This document shows, in pieces, positions 14,347 to 23,349 of a stretch of DNA of 64,000 nucleotides; the stretch's first letter is position 1, and each line of letters begins with the position of its first letter. The DNA is from Faecalicatena sp. Marseille-Q4148 (GTDB taxonomy: Bacteria; Bacillota; Clostridia; Lachnospirales; Lachnospiraceae): positions 1,624,046 to 1,688,045 of the forward strand of contig CP073692.1 in NCBI GenBank assembly GCA_018228665.1, in the 5' to 3' direction. Made by a program: the position numbers and the translations under genes. The notes beneath the pieces were generated by a model, which was not told the origin of the DNA, made no database searches, and saw only the letters and a list, made by a program, of their open reading frames with translations.

Positions 14347-17300
14347 TTATTCTACGCTCTTTAAAGATTCTACCATGTCAATCTTCTTCAGTTTAAAATA
14401 CATCACAAAATTGACAATAAGAGAAAAGCCCACGGTAAACAAAAAGCTGTACACAAAACTTGAAAAATCAATCTGACGGCCAAACATTACTTCTTCTACT
14501 TCCACAGTGACAATCACATATCTGTGAAGAAGCCATCCAAGTCCGCATCCGACAAAGGCTCCGATGATTGTTAAAAGTATATTTTCTCTGTAGACGTAGG
14601 CTCCTACTTCTTTGTCATAAAATCCGAGTACCTTCAAGGTAGCCAGTTCTCTTTGCCGTTCAGTAATGTTGATATTATTCAGATTGTACAGCACGATAAA
14701 TGCCAGCGCACCTGCGGAAATGATCAATACTACAATAACAAGATTCAGACTCCGAAGCATATCGTCCATCTGTGCACGCATTGTATCTGCATAGCTGATA
14801 TTCAGCACATCCGGATAAGCAAGTACATCTTCTCCAATCTTCTGAAGCTTTGCCTCGTTATATTCTTTCTGGTCAAAATAGAAACAATTGTACACTGCCT
14901 CTTCTCCGTACAGCTCCTTGTAATACGCACCGCTCATGTAAATGTAATGTCCCAGATAGTTTTCACAAATATCTGTGACTTTAACTTCCCGGTTTCCACG
15001 CTCTTCATTTACAATCGTAATGGTATCACCGCGCTTTACTTCCAGCATCGATGCCAGTTTTTCACTTAACATCACACCATCATCCCGGATTTCATAAGTT
15101 TCCCCTGTCAGTCGATCCCGGAAATGCACCAGTTTTTCAAACTCTTCTTTATTCTTTACAACAGTAAGATAGGGTTCCTGTGTTTCCTTCCCATGTTCTA
15201 CGGTAATCATTTTCATATAAAGCTCTGCTGTCTGTCCGATCTCGTCATTGTGATCCAGATAATCCACAAGCGCCTCTTTCCCGCTTGGAGAAGCATTCTC
15301 CTTCAAATATACTGCTCCGTCATATTCCTGCACTTCCTGATATTGCAGATCCAGTATACAATAAATAGAATCTTTCAGTCCAAATCCCACAAGCATCAGC
15401 GCCATACAGCCCCCGATTCCAAAAATCGTCATAAAAAACCGTTTCTTATAGCGGATGAGATTTCGGAAAGTTGATTTCCAGATAAAGCTGAAATGCTTCC
15501 ATAAAAATGTAATCCGCTCTAAGAGAATACGTTTTCCCTCTTTCGGTGCAGGCGGACGCATCAGTACAGCCGGCGTTGATGCCAACTCCCGATAACAGGA
15601 AATCAGTGTTGCTAAAAATGTACATGCCACTGCTGCCAGTGTTGCCATAACCCCGTAAGAAAGATGATACGGAATTACGATATGCGGAATGTGTTTATAC
15701 ATAATCTTATATGCATATACAATAATAAATGGAAAGACTTTCTCACCAAAGAGCACTCCCACAATGCTGCCTCCAACCGATGCCAGAAGCGCATAATTCA
15801 AGTATTTGCCTGCGATTTCCAACTTGCTGTAGCCGAGCGCTTTTAATGTACCGATCTGGGTTCTCTGCTCTTCTACCATTCTTGTCATTGTCGTCAGACT
15901 GATCAGCGCTGCTACAAGGAAGAACAACACCGGGAATACCTTTCCGATCGCCCTCATACGTTCCGCATTATCTCCATAACCGCCATACTCCGTCAAAGAG
16001 TCTCTTGTCATAAGATACCATTCCGGTTCAGCGATTTCTTCAATCTCTTTCTCCGCCTTCGCAATCTCCGCTTCAGCTTCCCGGAACTTTTCTTCGGCCT
16101 TTTGCTTTCCGTCTTCATACTCACTCTTACCAAGTGCCAGCTCTTCTTCTCCCGCCGTCAGACTTGCCTTCGCATCTTTTAATGTCTGTTCGTTCTCCCG
16201 AAGCGCTTTCCAGCCGGCATTGATCTGCTGTTGACCGCTTACAATCGTCCGGTAAGCTGTATCCAACTCTTTCTTAGAAGTATCCAGTTTATTTCCCGCT
16301 GCAATAATAGCGGCTTTCCCCTCTTCCAGCTGCTGTCTTGCACTGGCCAGCTGCGCTCTCCCGGCTTCTGCCTGGGCAGCAAGTTCTGCCTCTCCTGCTT
16401 CTAACTGTTCCCGAAATGCACTTAAATCTCCTTTTTCTTCCAGAAATTCCTGCAGTTTTTTGATCTCTTCCTGAAGCCCGGCAATTACCTTACCGATTTC
16501 TTCAAGATCTTCTGGTTTTGCATTCGTCACAAGGTCTATTTGTTCTTTTAGAAATACAGCGGACGTTTCCAGGCTGTCCAGCTCTTTTTTCACCGCTTCT
16601 TCTCTTGCTTTCCCCTCAACAAATTTTGCTTCCCACATTTGAAGTTCTGATTGCTTCTGAGCCAATGCTGCCTCCTGTGAAGCAATTTCTGAAAGCAATT
16701 CTTCCGGAATCATTTCTCCCGCCTGCTCTAGCGCATTTCGTTCCTCATACAGCGCTGCAAGTTCCTTCTCCAATCCGGCTATTTCATCGGAAATGCTGCT
16801 CTTTGCCTGGGAAATGTCTTCCAACTCTCTTTCTATCTGCTGAAGTTCCTGTTGTTTTATAACAATCTGTTCCTGCAGTTTTGCAAGGCTTTCTTTCATC
16901 TGCGGAAGCAGTTTCTTCATCTGTTCCAGAAGCCATGCTGCCGCCTCTTCTTCCTTTGCCTCCTCCAACTTTTTCTGAAGTTCCTCAAGCGCTGCTTTCG
17001 TATCTTTGATCACGTTATCAAGCTTCTCATAGTTTGCCCACTGTTCATCCAGCTGCGCTCTTGCTTCGGCAAGTTTCGCCTCAAGTTCTGCCTCCCCTGC
17101 TGCAATCTCCTGCTCAAGTCCCGGCAGTTGTTCATAAAATTCAGCTTTCTTCGCCTCATATTCCCTGCGTCCGGCCTCATATTGCGCCAGTCCGGTCTCA
17201 TAGGTTTCCCGCCCTTTATCCAGTTCTTTCTGCTTCGTAATCAGAAGTTCTCTTGCTGCCTTTAAAGCTTTCTGTCCATCTGCCAGCTGCCGGCTTCCAT

Positions 17301-18195
17301 CCTGAAGCTCTTTCTCTCCGTCCGCAATCTTCTGCGCCGCTTTTGCAAGCTCTCCTGCCGTCTCAGCCTTTCCGTCTGCCAGCTCTTCTTTCGCCTCTGC
17401 CAGCTTCTCCCTTGCCTCGCCGGTCACTTCCTCATACCGCGCTTCGCATCGCAGATCCTGAATCTTCTCAATGTCTTTCTCTGCACAGTCTACCTTCTTT
17501 TCATAGCCATCTGTAAATGCAGTTTCTTCTTCCGCCCCTTTTACAGCTGCATATGCCTCTGTGTAAACATCCATAGCAAAGGCTTCCGGCATCACTGCAA
17601 GAAAACCGCTGATCTCTCCGGTGCCGATCTGTGTGCTTCCCCTTCCAAAGGAAATATAACATGGACTGCTTCCGGAACCGACAATCGTATATGTATCTGT
17701 CTTCAAAGATTCTGACAGATCTTCTTCCACACGCCCGGACTCCAAATGGATTTGATCTCCGATTTCGTATCCATTTGCAGTAAGAAAATCCACATCTACC
17801 AGACATTCTTCTTTCGTCTTTGGCAGACGTCCTTCTTCCACAACAATGCTGTTCATTGTCGGAAGCATTGACATCACATGGAGTACTTTCTGCCGCTCTC
17901 CCACATTACAGAGTACATCGATACTGTATCCGCCTTCCACCTTTTCTACAGTGGAAAGCGCTTCTATTTCTTCTAAGTCTTCTTCAGTAATGCCAAGTGT
18001 GCCAAGCACTTTCAAATCCATCAAATTCTGTTCGTCAAAATACGCATCCCCGGACAGCCGCATATCCGGCTCTGCCGCACGGATTCCAGAAAAAAATGAT
18101 ACACCCAGAGCCACAATCAGAAAGATAGATAAAAAACGTCCCCGGCTTTTTTTAATTTCCATCCAGAAATCTTTTTCCATTGCTCTTTTCTTCAT
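14347..18195 (-). CDS. ABC transporter permease with large coiled-coil extracytoplasmic domain
   Basis: A 1282-residue FtsX/MacB-type permease. TM1 (about 21-41, FLSIFLIVALGVSFFSG) is followed by a MacB-like periplasmic-core region, then about 500 residues of Gln/Glu/Lys/Ala-rich coiled coil (about 230-740) with many repeats of the type L..G...L..G. Next come the first FtsX block (about 755-890, including EEQRTQIGTLKALGYSKLEI), a second extracytoplasmic domain, and a second FtsX block (about 1150-1275, with ERQRELATLKVLGFYDKEV). The start follows GGCGGGAGA. The partner ATPase is encoded 43 nt upstream. Such pairs usually export peptides or act mechanically on the envelope rather than import nutrients; the cargo is unknown. 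The coiled coil may form a long stalk outside the membrane. Confidence 0.85.
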   Translation of the reverse strand: MKKRAMEKDFWMEIKKSRGRFLSIFLIVALGVSFFSGIRAAEPDMRLSGDAYFDEQNLMDLKVLGTLGITEEDLEEIEALSTVEKVEGGYSIDVLCNVGERQKVLHVMSMLPTMNSIVVEEGRLPKTKEECLVDVDFLTANGYEIGDQIHLESGRVEEDLSESLKTDTYTIVGSGSSPCYISFGRGSTQIGTGEISGFLAVMPEAFAMDVYTEAYAAVKGAEEETAFTDGYEKKVDCAEKDIEKIQDLRCEARYEEVTGEAREKLAEAKEELADGKAETAGELAKAAQKIADGEKELQDGSRQLADGQKALKAARELLITKQKELDKGRETYETGLAQYEAGRREYEAKKAEFYEQLPGLEQEIAAGEAELEAKLAEARAQLDEQWANYEKLDNVIKDTKAALEELQKKLEEAKEEEAAAWLLEQMKKLLPQMKESLAKLQEQIVIKQQELQQIERELEDISQAKSSISDEIAGLEKELAALYEERNALEQAGEMIPEELLSEIASQEAALAQKQSELQMWEAKFVEGKAREEAVKKELDSLETSAVFLKEQIDLVTNAKPEDLEEIGKVIAGLQEEIKKLQEFLEEKGDLSAFREQLEAGEAELAAQAEAGRAQLASARQQLEEGKAAIIAAGNKLDTSKKELDTAYRTIVSGQQQINAGWKALRENEQTLKDAKASLTAGEEELALGKSEYEDGKQKAEEKFREAEAEIAKAEKEIEEIAEPEWYLMTRDSLTEYGGYGDNAERMRAIGKVFPVLFFLVAALISLTTMTRMVEEQRTQIGTLKALGYSKLEIAGKYLNYALLASVGGSIVGVLFGEKVFPFIIVYAYKIMYKHIPHIVIPYHLSYGVMATLAAVACTFLATLISCYRELASTPAVLMRPPAPKEGKRILLERITFLWKHFSFIWKSTFRNLIRYKKRFFMTIFGIGGCMALMLVGFGLKDSIYCILDLQYQEVQEYDGAVYLKENASPSGKEALVDYLDHNDEIGQTAELYMKMITVEHGKETQEPYLTVVKNKEEFEKLVHFRDRLTGETYEIRDDGVMLSEKLASMLEVKRGDTITIVNEERGNREVKVTDICENYLGHYIYMSGAYYKELYGEEAVYNCFYFDQKEYNEAKLQKIGEDVLAYPDVLNISYADTMRAQMDDMLRSLNLVIVVLIISAGALAFIVLYNLNNINITERQRELATLKVLGFYDKEVGAYVYRENILLTIIGAFVGCGLGWLLHRYVIVTVEVEEVMFGRQIDFSSFVYSFLFTVGFSLIVNFVMYFKLKKIDMVESLKSVE

Positions 18196-18238
18196 TGGTA
18201 TCTCCCGCCATTCTATCTCTTATTCGCTTATCGTATAT

Positions 18239-18943
18239 TTACCACTCGATTGTTTCCACCGGAACCGGATTCGGATTCACATTCATCTCTGACACCTTAC
18301 CATTCTTAATCTTAATTACCCGGTCTGCCATCGGTGCAATGGCAAGATTATGTGTAATCAGGATAACCGTCATCCCCTTTTTCCTGCATGTATCCTGCAA
18401 AAGTTTTAAAATAGCTTTTCCTGTGTTGTAATCAAGCGCTCCTGTCGGCTCATCGCAAAGAAGAAGCTTCGGATTCTTCGCCAAAGCTCTGGCAATGGAA
18501 ACTCTCTGCTGTTCTCCTCCCGACAGCTGTGCCGGAAAGTTCTTCAGTCGTTCTCCAAGTCCGACTTCCGTCAATACCTCTGCTGCATCCAGAGGATCTT
18601 TACAGATCTGAAGCGCCAGCTCCACATTTTCAAGCGCTGTCAAGTTCGGTATCAGATTGTAAAACTGGAATACAAAACCAATATCATCTCTCCGGTAGGC
18701 AGTTAATTGTCTGTGATTAAATTTTGCGATATCAACACCATCCACAAGCACTTCACCACTTGTAGCTGTATCCATTCCTCCAAGAATATTCAGCACTGTC
18801 GTCTTTCCCGCACCGCTTGGTCCTACCACAACAGCAAATTCTCCTTTTTCAATCGTGAAATCAATTCCGTCTGCCGCTGCAATCTCAACTTCTCCCATAC
18901 GATATACTTTCCTGACATCCGTCAGTTTTACATATTCTTTCAT
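18239..18943 (-). CDS. ABC transporter ATP-binding protein (MacB/LolD type)
   Basis: A 234-residue ATPase. Walker A is GPSGAGKTT, the signature is [15 protein letters not shown] and Walker B is [13 protein letters not shown], in the form typical of the LolD/MacB class that pairs with FtsX permeases. The ATG at 18943 follows AGGGA; a TTG at 18979 would add 12 residues and is less likely. It precedes the coiled-coil permease gene on the same strand, and the two very probably form one exporter-like complex at the cytoplasmic membrane. Confidence 0.92.
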   Translation of the reverse strand: MKEYVKLTDVRKVYRMGEVEIAAADGIDFTIEKGEFAVVVGPSGAGKTTVLNILGGMDTATSGEVLVDGVDIAKFNHRQLTAYRRDDIGFVFQFYNLIPNLTALENVELALQICKDPLDAAEVLTEVGLGERLKNFPAQLSGGEQQRVSIARALAKNPKLLLCDEPTGALDYNTGKAILKLLQDTCRKKGMTVILITHNLAIAPMADRVIKIKNGKVSEMNVNPNPVPVETIEW

Positions 18944-19081
18944 AATTATCCCTGATCTTTCTTTAAAGATATCCTGCAAGTCTATTGTTTCCTGCAGTGT
19001 TTTCTACTATAATAATAGCATTAATGTGACTGATTAAAAAGTTATATTTTTATAAACATATTTTCAAAGGAGACTTAATTT

Positions 19082-19585
19082 ATGGAAGATTTACGCATTG
19101 TTCCTGCTGACACAGCAGAACTTCTCTACAATATTGAAGCATTAGCAGATGATATCTGGCACGAATACCTCACTCCGGTCCTCGGTCAGCCGCAAGTAGA
19201 TTACATGCTTGAGAACTTTCAGTCTGTCGATGCGATCAACAGCCAGATCATGAACGGCTATGAATATTTTGTTTTAATCTACGAATACTTAATGGCAGGA
19301 TATGTTGGCATGAAAGAAGAAGACCGTACCCTCTTCCTAAGCGGACTTTACATCCATGAAGAATGTCAGGGCAATCATATTGCCACAAATGTTTTTCAGT
19401 TTCTGCTCGGTATCTGCCGTAAACGCAATCTGAACTGTATCCGGCTTACATGCAGTAAGAAGAATAGCAAAGCGCTTGAAGTCTTCAAACATCTTGGATT
19501 TTCTGTTGTCGAGGAACAACTGACTGACATCGGAGGCGGTTTTTCTACTGATGATTACATCCTGGAATATGCTCTTACTGACTAA
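19082..19585 (+). CDS. GNAT family N-acetyltransferase
   Basis: A 167-residue acetyltransferase of the GCN5-related family. The acetyl-CoA binding core is visible as LFLSGLYIHEECQGNHIATNVFQFL (split R/Q-x-x-G-x-A/G motif), followed by LTCSKKNSKALEVFKHLGFSVVEE, the usual last strand. The N-terminal DIWHEYLTPVLGQPQVDYMLENFQS is typical of small stand-alone GNATs. A GGAGA site precedes the ATG. It is a single-gene unit with its own terminator. The acceptor substrate is not predictable. Confidence 0.85.
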   Translation: MEDLRIVPADTAELLYNIEALADDIWHEYLTPVLGQPQVDYMLENFQSVDAINSQIMNGYEYFVLIYEYLMAGYVGMKEEDRTLFLSGLYIHEECQGNHIATNVFQFLLGICRKRNLNCIRLTCSKKNSKALEVFKHLGFSVVEEQLTDIGGGFSTDDYILEYALTD

Positions 19586-19602
19586 TCTTATATTATCCAC
19601 TG

Positions 19603-19647
19603 CAGCTGCTTCTTTTTGATTCCAAAAAAAAGGCAGCTGTTTTTTTG
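19603..19647 (+). terminator. Terminator of the GNAT gene
   Basis: CAGCTGCTTCTTTTT pairs with AAAAAAAAGGCAGCTG and is followed by seven T. Confidence 0.8.
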
Positions 19648-19728
19648 TGTCTATTGCCTTTATATCCTCATTTATTTTCATATATATTATGCATTTTTCA
19701 CAATTCATCATTTTTCCAAAAAAAAAGA

Positions 19729-19756
19729 TTGATTTTTCACGAAAGTTTGATATAAT
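19729..19756 (+). promoter_or_regulatory. Promoter of the tRNA cluster
   Basis: TTGATT, 16 nt, TATAAT, located 40 bp before the first tRNA-Gln. Confidence 0.6.
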
Positions 19757-19796
19757 AAATTTGTTCGTTGCGAAAGACAAACGAAACAACTACTAA

Positions 19797-19867
19797 TGCG
19801 GATTGGTGTAATGGCAGCACAGCAGACTCTGACTCTGTTAGTAGAGGTTCGAGTCCTCTATCCGTAG
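19797..19867 (+). tRNA. tRNA-Gln (anticodon CTG), copy 1
   Basis: Cloverleaf with acceptor TGCGGAT/ATCCGTA, anticodon arm GCAGA-CTCTGAC-TCTGT giving CTG, and T arm TAGAG-GTTCGAG-TCCTCTA region. CCA is not encoded. It reads CAG codons. Confidence 0.93.
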
Positions 19868-19872
19868 TTTTT

Positions 19873-19946
19873 CGAAGTGTGGCTCAGTTTGGTAGAGCGC
19901 TGCGTTCGGGACGCAGAGGTCGCAGGTTCAAATCCTGTCACTTCGA
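19873..19946 (+). tRNA. tRNA-Pro (anticodon CGG)
   Basis: Acceptor CGAAGTG/CACTTCG, anticodon arm CTGCG-TTCGGGA-CGCAG giving CGG. It reads CCG codons. CCA is not encoded. Confidence 0.93.
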
Positions 19947-19962
19947 CTCCTTGGCAGGGGCG

Positions 19963-19983
19963 GGACGTTATACGTCCTTTTTT
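19963..19983 (+). terminator. Terminator after tRNA-Pro
   Basis: GGACGT-TAT-ACGTCC hairpin followed by six T. It lies before the second tRNA-Gln, which may therefore be transcribed only partly with the first two. Confidence 0.7.
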
Positions 19984-20013
19984 CTTGAAAACCTATCATT
20001 AATTATCTACTAA

Positions 20014-20084
20014 TGCGGATTGGTGTAATGGCAGCACAGCAGACTCTGACTCTGTTAGTAGAGGTTCGAGTCCTCTATCCGTAG
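20014..20084 (+). tRNA. tRNA-Gln (anticodon CTG), copy 2
   Basis: Identical in sequence to copy 1 at 19797-19867, including five flanking bases on the left (CTACTAA... start). No separate promoter is obvious. Confidence 0.93.
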
Positions 20085-20090
20085 CTTCTA

Positions 20091-20114
20091 AAAACGTCCT
20101 TTGGGCGTTTTTTT
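20091..20114 (+). terminator. Terminator after the tRNA cluster
   Basis: ACGTCC-TTT-GGGCGT stem (one T-G wobble) flanked by A-run and T-run. Confidence 0.75.
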
Positions 20115-20148
20115 GTTATATAAGAAATCCCTTCAAAATCCTATGTAC

Positions 20149-20217
20149 AAAAAACCGCTCCTGCAGTTCATGATATTCATTCTCTGCTTTAGAGACATAT
20201 ATCATCTGCAAGAGCGG
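20149..20217 (-). terminator. Terminator of dapF
   Basis: CCGCTC-CTGCAG on the left pairs with CTGCA-AGAGCGG on the right, with an inner ATGATAT/ATATCAT stem. On the minus strand a run of T follows GGAGCGG. It may also act for the plus strand, where CTTTTT follows. Confidence 0.75.
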
Positions 20218-20231
20218 CTTTTTCCTTTTAA

Positions 20232-21065
20232 TTAAATAGAGATTTCTCCCTCAAATACAATCTCCGCCGGACCGGTCATATATACCTTATTTTCTTCTCG
20301 ATCCCACTGAATTTTAAGATCTCCTCCAAGAAGTTTCACAGTTACCTCATCCTCTGTCAATTCATTCAAAATACACGCTACGGCAACTGCACAGGCTCCT
20401 GTTCCACAAGCCAGCGTCTCACCGGAGCCTCTTTCCCAAACGCGCATTTCTACTGTTCTGCGATCCAGCACCCGCGCAAATTCTGTATTTACACGCTGCG
20501 GGAAACGCTCATGCTGTTCAAATTTCGGTCCGATCTTTTCAAGGTTCAAGCCTTTCACATCTTCTACAAATACAACGGTGTGCGGATTTCCCATGGAAAC
20601 TGCTGTCATTCGGTATTCTCTTCCATCTACAACAATTGGCTCATCCACCACCTGTTCATTCCTGGATACAACCGGAATTTCATCTGCATCCAGCACCGGA
20701 CTCCCCATATCTACCCGAATCTCAACTGCTTTTCCATCTTCCACAGTCAGATGCAAATATTTGATTCCTGCCAGTGTCTCAACAGCAATTTCGGTCTGAT
20801 CTGTCAGGCCATAATCATAGACAAATTTCCCAACACAGCGGATTCCATTACCGCACATCTCTCCCCGGCTTCCATCTGCATTATACATTTCCATTTCAAA
20901 ATCAGCCTTCTCAGACGGATGAATCATAATCAGTCCATCTGAACCAATTCCAAAATGCCGGTCGCTGACAAAACGTGCTGTCTCCGGTGGATTCGGAATC
21001 GTTTCTTTGAAACAATTCACATAAACATAATCATTTCCCAATCCCTGCATCTTCGTAAATTTCAT
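20232..21065 (-). CDS. dapF: Diaminopimelate epimerase
   Basis: A 277-residue cytoplasmic enzyme that converts LL- to meso-diaminopimelate for lysine and peptidoglycan synthesis. Both catalytic cysteines are visible: Cys71 in [10 protein letters not shown] and Cys220 in LACGTGACA. Length is typical. It lies 28 nt after an aldo/keto reductase gene on the same strand, probably by co-transcription. It has the same two-cysteine fold as the proline racemase at 299-1336, but the motif context clearly identifies DapF. Confidence 0.97.
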   Translation of the reverse strand: MKFTKMQGLGNDYVYVNCFKETIPNPPETARFVSDRHFGIGSDGLIMIHPSEKADFEMEMYNADGSRGEMCGNGIRCVGKFVYDYGLTDQTEIAVETLAGIKYLHLTVEDGKAVEIRVDMGSPVLDADEIPVVSRNEQVVDEPIVVDGREYRMTAVSMGNPHTVVFVEDVKGLNLEKIGPKFEQHERFPQRVNTEFARVLDRRTVEMRVWERGSGETLACGTGACAVAVACILNELTEDEVTVKLLGGDLKIQWDREENKVYMTGPAEIVFEGEISI

Positions 21066-21093
21066 TTTCCTGCTCTCCTTTTCTTCCAGTCCA

Positions 21094-22119
21094 TTATTCT
21101 TTTTCTCTTCTGTTGTGCAGTTTCTTTCCTTTACAGATGCAGTCGATTCTCTTCAACTCCTCCTGAGTAAAGTCTTTTTTTCCAACAATTTTTACATTTT
21201 CCACAATCTGCTCCGGCTTTGATGCGCCAATCAAAACACTTGTCAATGCCCGATCTTTTAGAATCCATGACAACGACATCTGCGCCAGCGTCTGTTCCCG
21301 ATTTTTCGCCAACTCATTCAGTTCCCGAATCATTTCCAGCCGTTCTTCTGTAAGCGCACTTTCTTTCAAAAACCTTCCATCGCGGCGTATCCTGCTGTCC
21401 TCCGGGATTCCGTGCAGGTATTTGTCCGTCAGAAGTCCCTGTGCCAACGGACTAAATGCGATCAGACCACATCCATTTTCTTCTGCAAATGTTTTCAGAC
21501 CATCCTCCTCAATCCAACGATCAAATATAGAATATCTAACCTGATTGATCACAAAGGGACAGTTCAGCTTCTTCAACATCTTCATTGCTTTTTTTGTTGT
21601 TTTGGCATCATAGTTGGAAATTCCCGCATAAAGCGCTTTTCCGCTCTTCACAGCAGTATTGAGCGCTTCCATGCTTTCCTCCAGAGGTGTCTCTTTATCC
21701 ATCCGATGATGATAAAAAATATCCACATACTCAAGTTTCATCCGCTTTAGGCTCTGATCCAGACTTGACAGCAGATATTTCCTGCTTCCGCCGTCTCCGT
21801 ATGGTCCCGGCCACATTTCATATCCTGCTTTCGTACTGATCACAAGCTCATCCCGATATGGTTTCAAATCTCCATTAATTATCCGGCCGAAATTTTCTTC
21901 CGCACTTCCCGGAACCGGCCCATAATTATTCGCCAGATCAAAATGTGTAATTCCTGCATCAAATGCTGCCTTGCACATTTCTCTCATATTTTCAAAATCG
22001 TCATTCGTTCCGAAGTTATGCCATAACCCAAGGGATACTTCCGGAAGTTTTAATCCGCTTTTTCCGCTGCGCCGATACTGCATTTTCTCATAACGCTTCT
22101 CATCTGCGATATATGTCAT
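21094..22119 (-). CDS. Aldo/keto reductase (YghZ/GPR-like)
   Basis: A 341-residue NADPH-dependent oxidoreductase with a TIM barrel. The catalytic set is visible: Asp and Tyr in [21 protein letters not shown], Lys in [25 protein letters not shown], and His in [10 protein letters not shown]. The [17 protein letters not shown] segment is typical of the L-glyceraldehyde-3-phosphate reductase (YghZ) subgroup, so methylglyoxal or L-glyceraldehyde 3-phosphate detoxification is plausible. A strong AAGGAGG lies before the start. It is followed by dapF and preceded by a YtxH-like gene. Confidence 0.9.
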   Translation of the reverse strand: MTYIADEKRYEKMQYRRSGKSGLKLPEVSLGLWHNFGTNDDFENMREMCKAAFDAGITHFDLANNYGPVPGSAEENFGRIINGDLKPYRDELVISTKAGYEMWPGPYGDGGSRKYLLSSLDQSLKRMKLEYVDIFYHHRMDKETPLEESMEALNTAVKSGKALYAGISNYDAKTTKKAMKMLKKLNCPFVINQVRYSIFDRWIEEDGLKTFAEENGCGLIAFSPLAQGLLTDKYLHGIPEDSRIRRDGRFLKESALTEERLEMIRELNELAKNREQTLAQMSLSWILKDRALTSVLIGASKPEQIVENVKIVGKKDFTQEELKRIDCICKGKKLHNRREKE

Positions 22120-22157
22120 CTTTCTTTCCTCCTTCTGGATTTTCTTTCAAATGTTTC

Positions 22158-22379
22158 CTAGTCTTCCTCATCAATCCAGCCTTCTTCATCAATATCCGGG
22201 CAAGAATAGTTTTTATTATAGGAACCAAGCGCAAAATTGCCTTTTCGTGGCGCTAACAGCATTCCGATCATCGTACCAAGCAGCAGACAATTGGCTGCCA
22301 CAAGTACTTTTTCTGTCACTGTCCATTCTCTCTTGAAGAGTGTGCTTACTGTTTCTTTTATTGTTGTTAATATTGTCAT
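22158..22379 (-). CDS. YtxH-like small membrane protein
   Basis: A 73-residue protein with one hydrophobic segment (about 24-43) ending in LLLGTMIGMLLAPRKGN, the hallmark of YtxH-type proteins. The C-terminus is very acidic (DIDEEGWIDEED). YtxH proteins are linked to general stress in Bacillus, but their molecular role is unclear. A strong AGGAGG site precedes the ATG. It is 38 nt upstream of the aldo/keto reductase gene. Confidence 0.72.
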   Translation of the reverse strand: MTILTTIKETVSTLFKREWTVTEKVLVAANCLLLGTMIGMLLAPRKGNFALGSYNKNYSCPDIDEEGWIDEED

Positions 22380-22467
22380 ACGAATACCTCCTAGTTTATA
22401 GACTATCCCCTATCTGCAAATTCATTCTGCAGCTATTGTATCACAAACAGATTACTTCCGCCATCTC

Positions 22468-23175
22468 TTACCCCTGAAATGCTTCTGCATAATATCCTGA
22501 AGACGAAATCGGTTCGTTCGCATCATGAAGATGCCGGGTATCTCCAAACACCTGACAGCGAAAATATGCAATATCATCTTTTCTCTCCTCTGTCTGAACG
22601 ACACTGACAGACGTTGGCGCCAGGAAAAATCCATGCATTAGAAGCGGCATTGGGATTCCCGTCAGATGGCACATCATAGCCGCGATAATTCCCATATGAC
22701 AGAAGAGTACAATCGTATCGTCATTATGTTTTTCTGCCCGATAATATCTTCCCTCTCTTACATATCCATAAGACTCCAGGAGCGCATCCAGCCCCTGACA
22801 TGTTTCTTCATATACAGCTTTTACTTCCGCTGTCATAATATCTCCTTCTGTCCAATGATCCCGCTCATAATAACGGTCATCCTTTGTCCAGTGTTCCGGA
22901 AAGAAATCCCACGGTACTTTTCTTCTGCCGCTGATCGGCTCATCTACTCTGGCGCGAAATTCTTCAAGCCAGTCCAGCGTTACTGCCTGCCGGTCAAGTT
23001 TACTCATTCCCGCCTTTGCTGTATCCTGGGCTCTGCCAAGCGGTGAAACATAAAACTCCTTCACTTCCCACTTCTGAATCCGCTCTGCCAATGCATATGC
23101 CTCACGCCAGCCTTTTTCCGTCAGTGAATCAATCGAATAATCCGGCTCACCATGTCTAATAAAAATAATCTTCAT
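22468..23175 (-). CDS. Histidine phosphatase family protein (phosphoglycerate mutase-like)
   Basis: A 235-residue enzyme of the histidine phosphatase superfamily. The phosphohistidine motif is at the start (IIFIRHGEPDYS); Arg in SPLGRAQDTAK and the second catalytic His in VLFCHMGIIAAMM complete the site. An insert (about 75-115) rich in Trp/Tyr/Asp (WDFFPEHWTKDDRYYERDHW) is characteristic of a Firmicutes group of unknown substrate. The ATG at 23175 follows AGGAGG; ten more residues upstream lack a site. It stands alone on the minus strand. Confidence 0.85.
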   Translation of the reverse strand: MKIIFIRHGEPDYSIDSLTEKGWREAYALAERIQKWEVKEFYVSPLGRAQDTAKAGMSKLDRQAVTLDWLEEFRARVDEPISGRRKVPWDFFPEHWTKDDRYYERDHWTEGDIMTAEVKAVYEETCQGLDALLESYGYVREGRYYRAEKHNDDTIVLFCHMGIIAAMMCHLTGIPMPLLMHGFFLAPTSVSVVQTEERKDDIAYFRCQVFGDTRHLHDANEPISSSGYYAEAFQG

Positions 23176-23349
23176 CTGCTGTTTCCTCCTGACTTCTTCC
23201 CTCATAATTGTATTCTGTTCCTAATTTTAACACAAGTTTTTTCATCCTTCACGACAATACATTAGGTTTTTCCGATTCTTTTCTTTCAAAGAGCTTTCCC
23301 CTGTGTTAGAATAATGAAATAAAGATATTATAGCATACAGGGGGATTTT

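Noticed and set aside
16852..17265. Plus-strand open frames opposite the coiled-coil ABC permease gene
   Set aside because: They are mirror frames of a repetitive Glu/Lys/Gln-rich coding region, lack ribosome sites and give low-complexity Leu/Ser/Phe-rich proteins.
19768..20013. Open frame covering tRNA-Gln and tRNA-Pro
   Set aside because: The sequence folds as two tRNAs; the frame is accidental.
19797..20084. Integrase attachment-site duplication at tRNA-Gln
   Set aside because: The two copies are complete tRNA genes 217 bp apart with a tRNA-Pro between them; no integrase or mobile genes are near.
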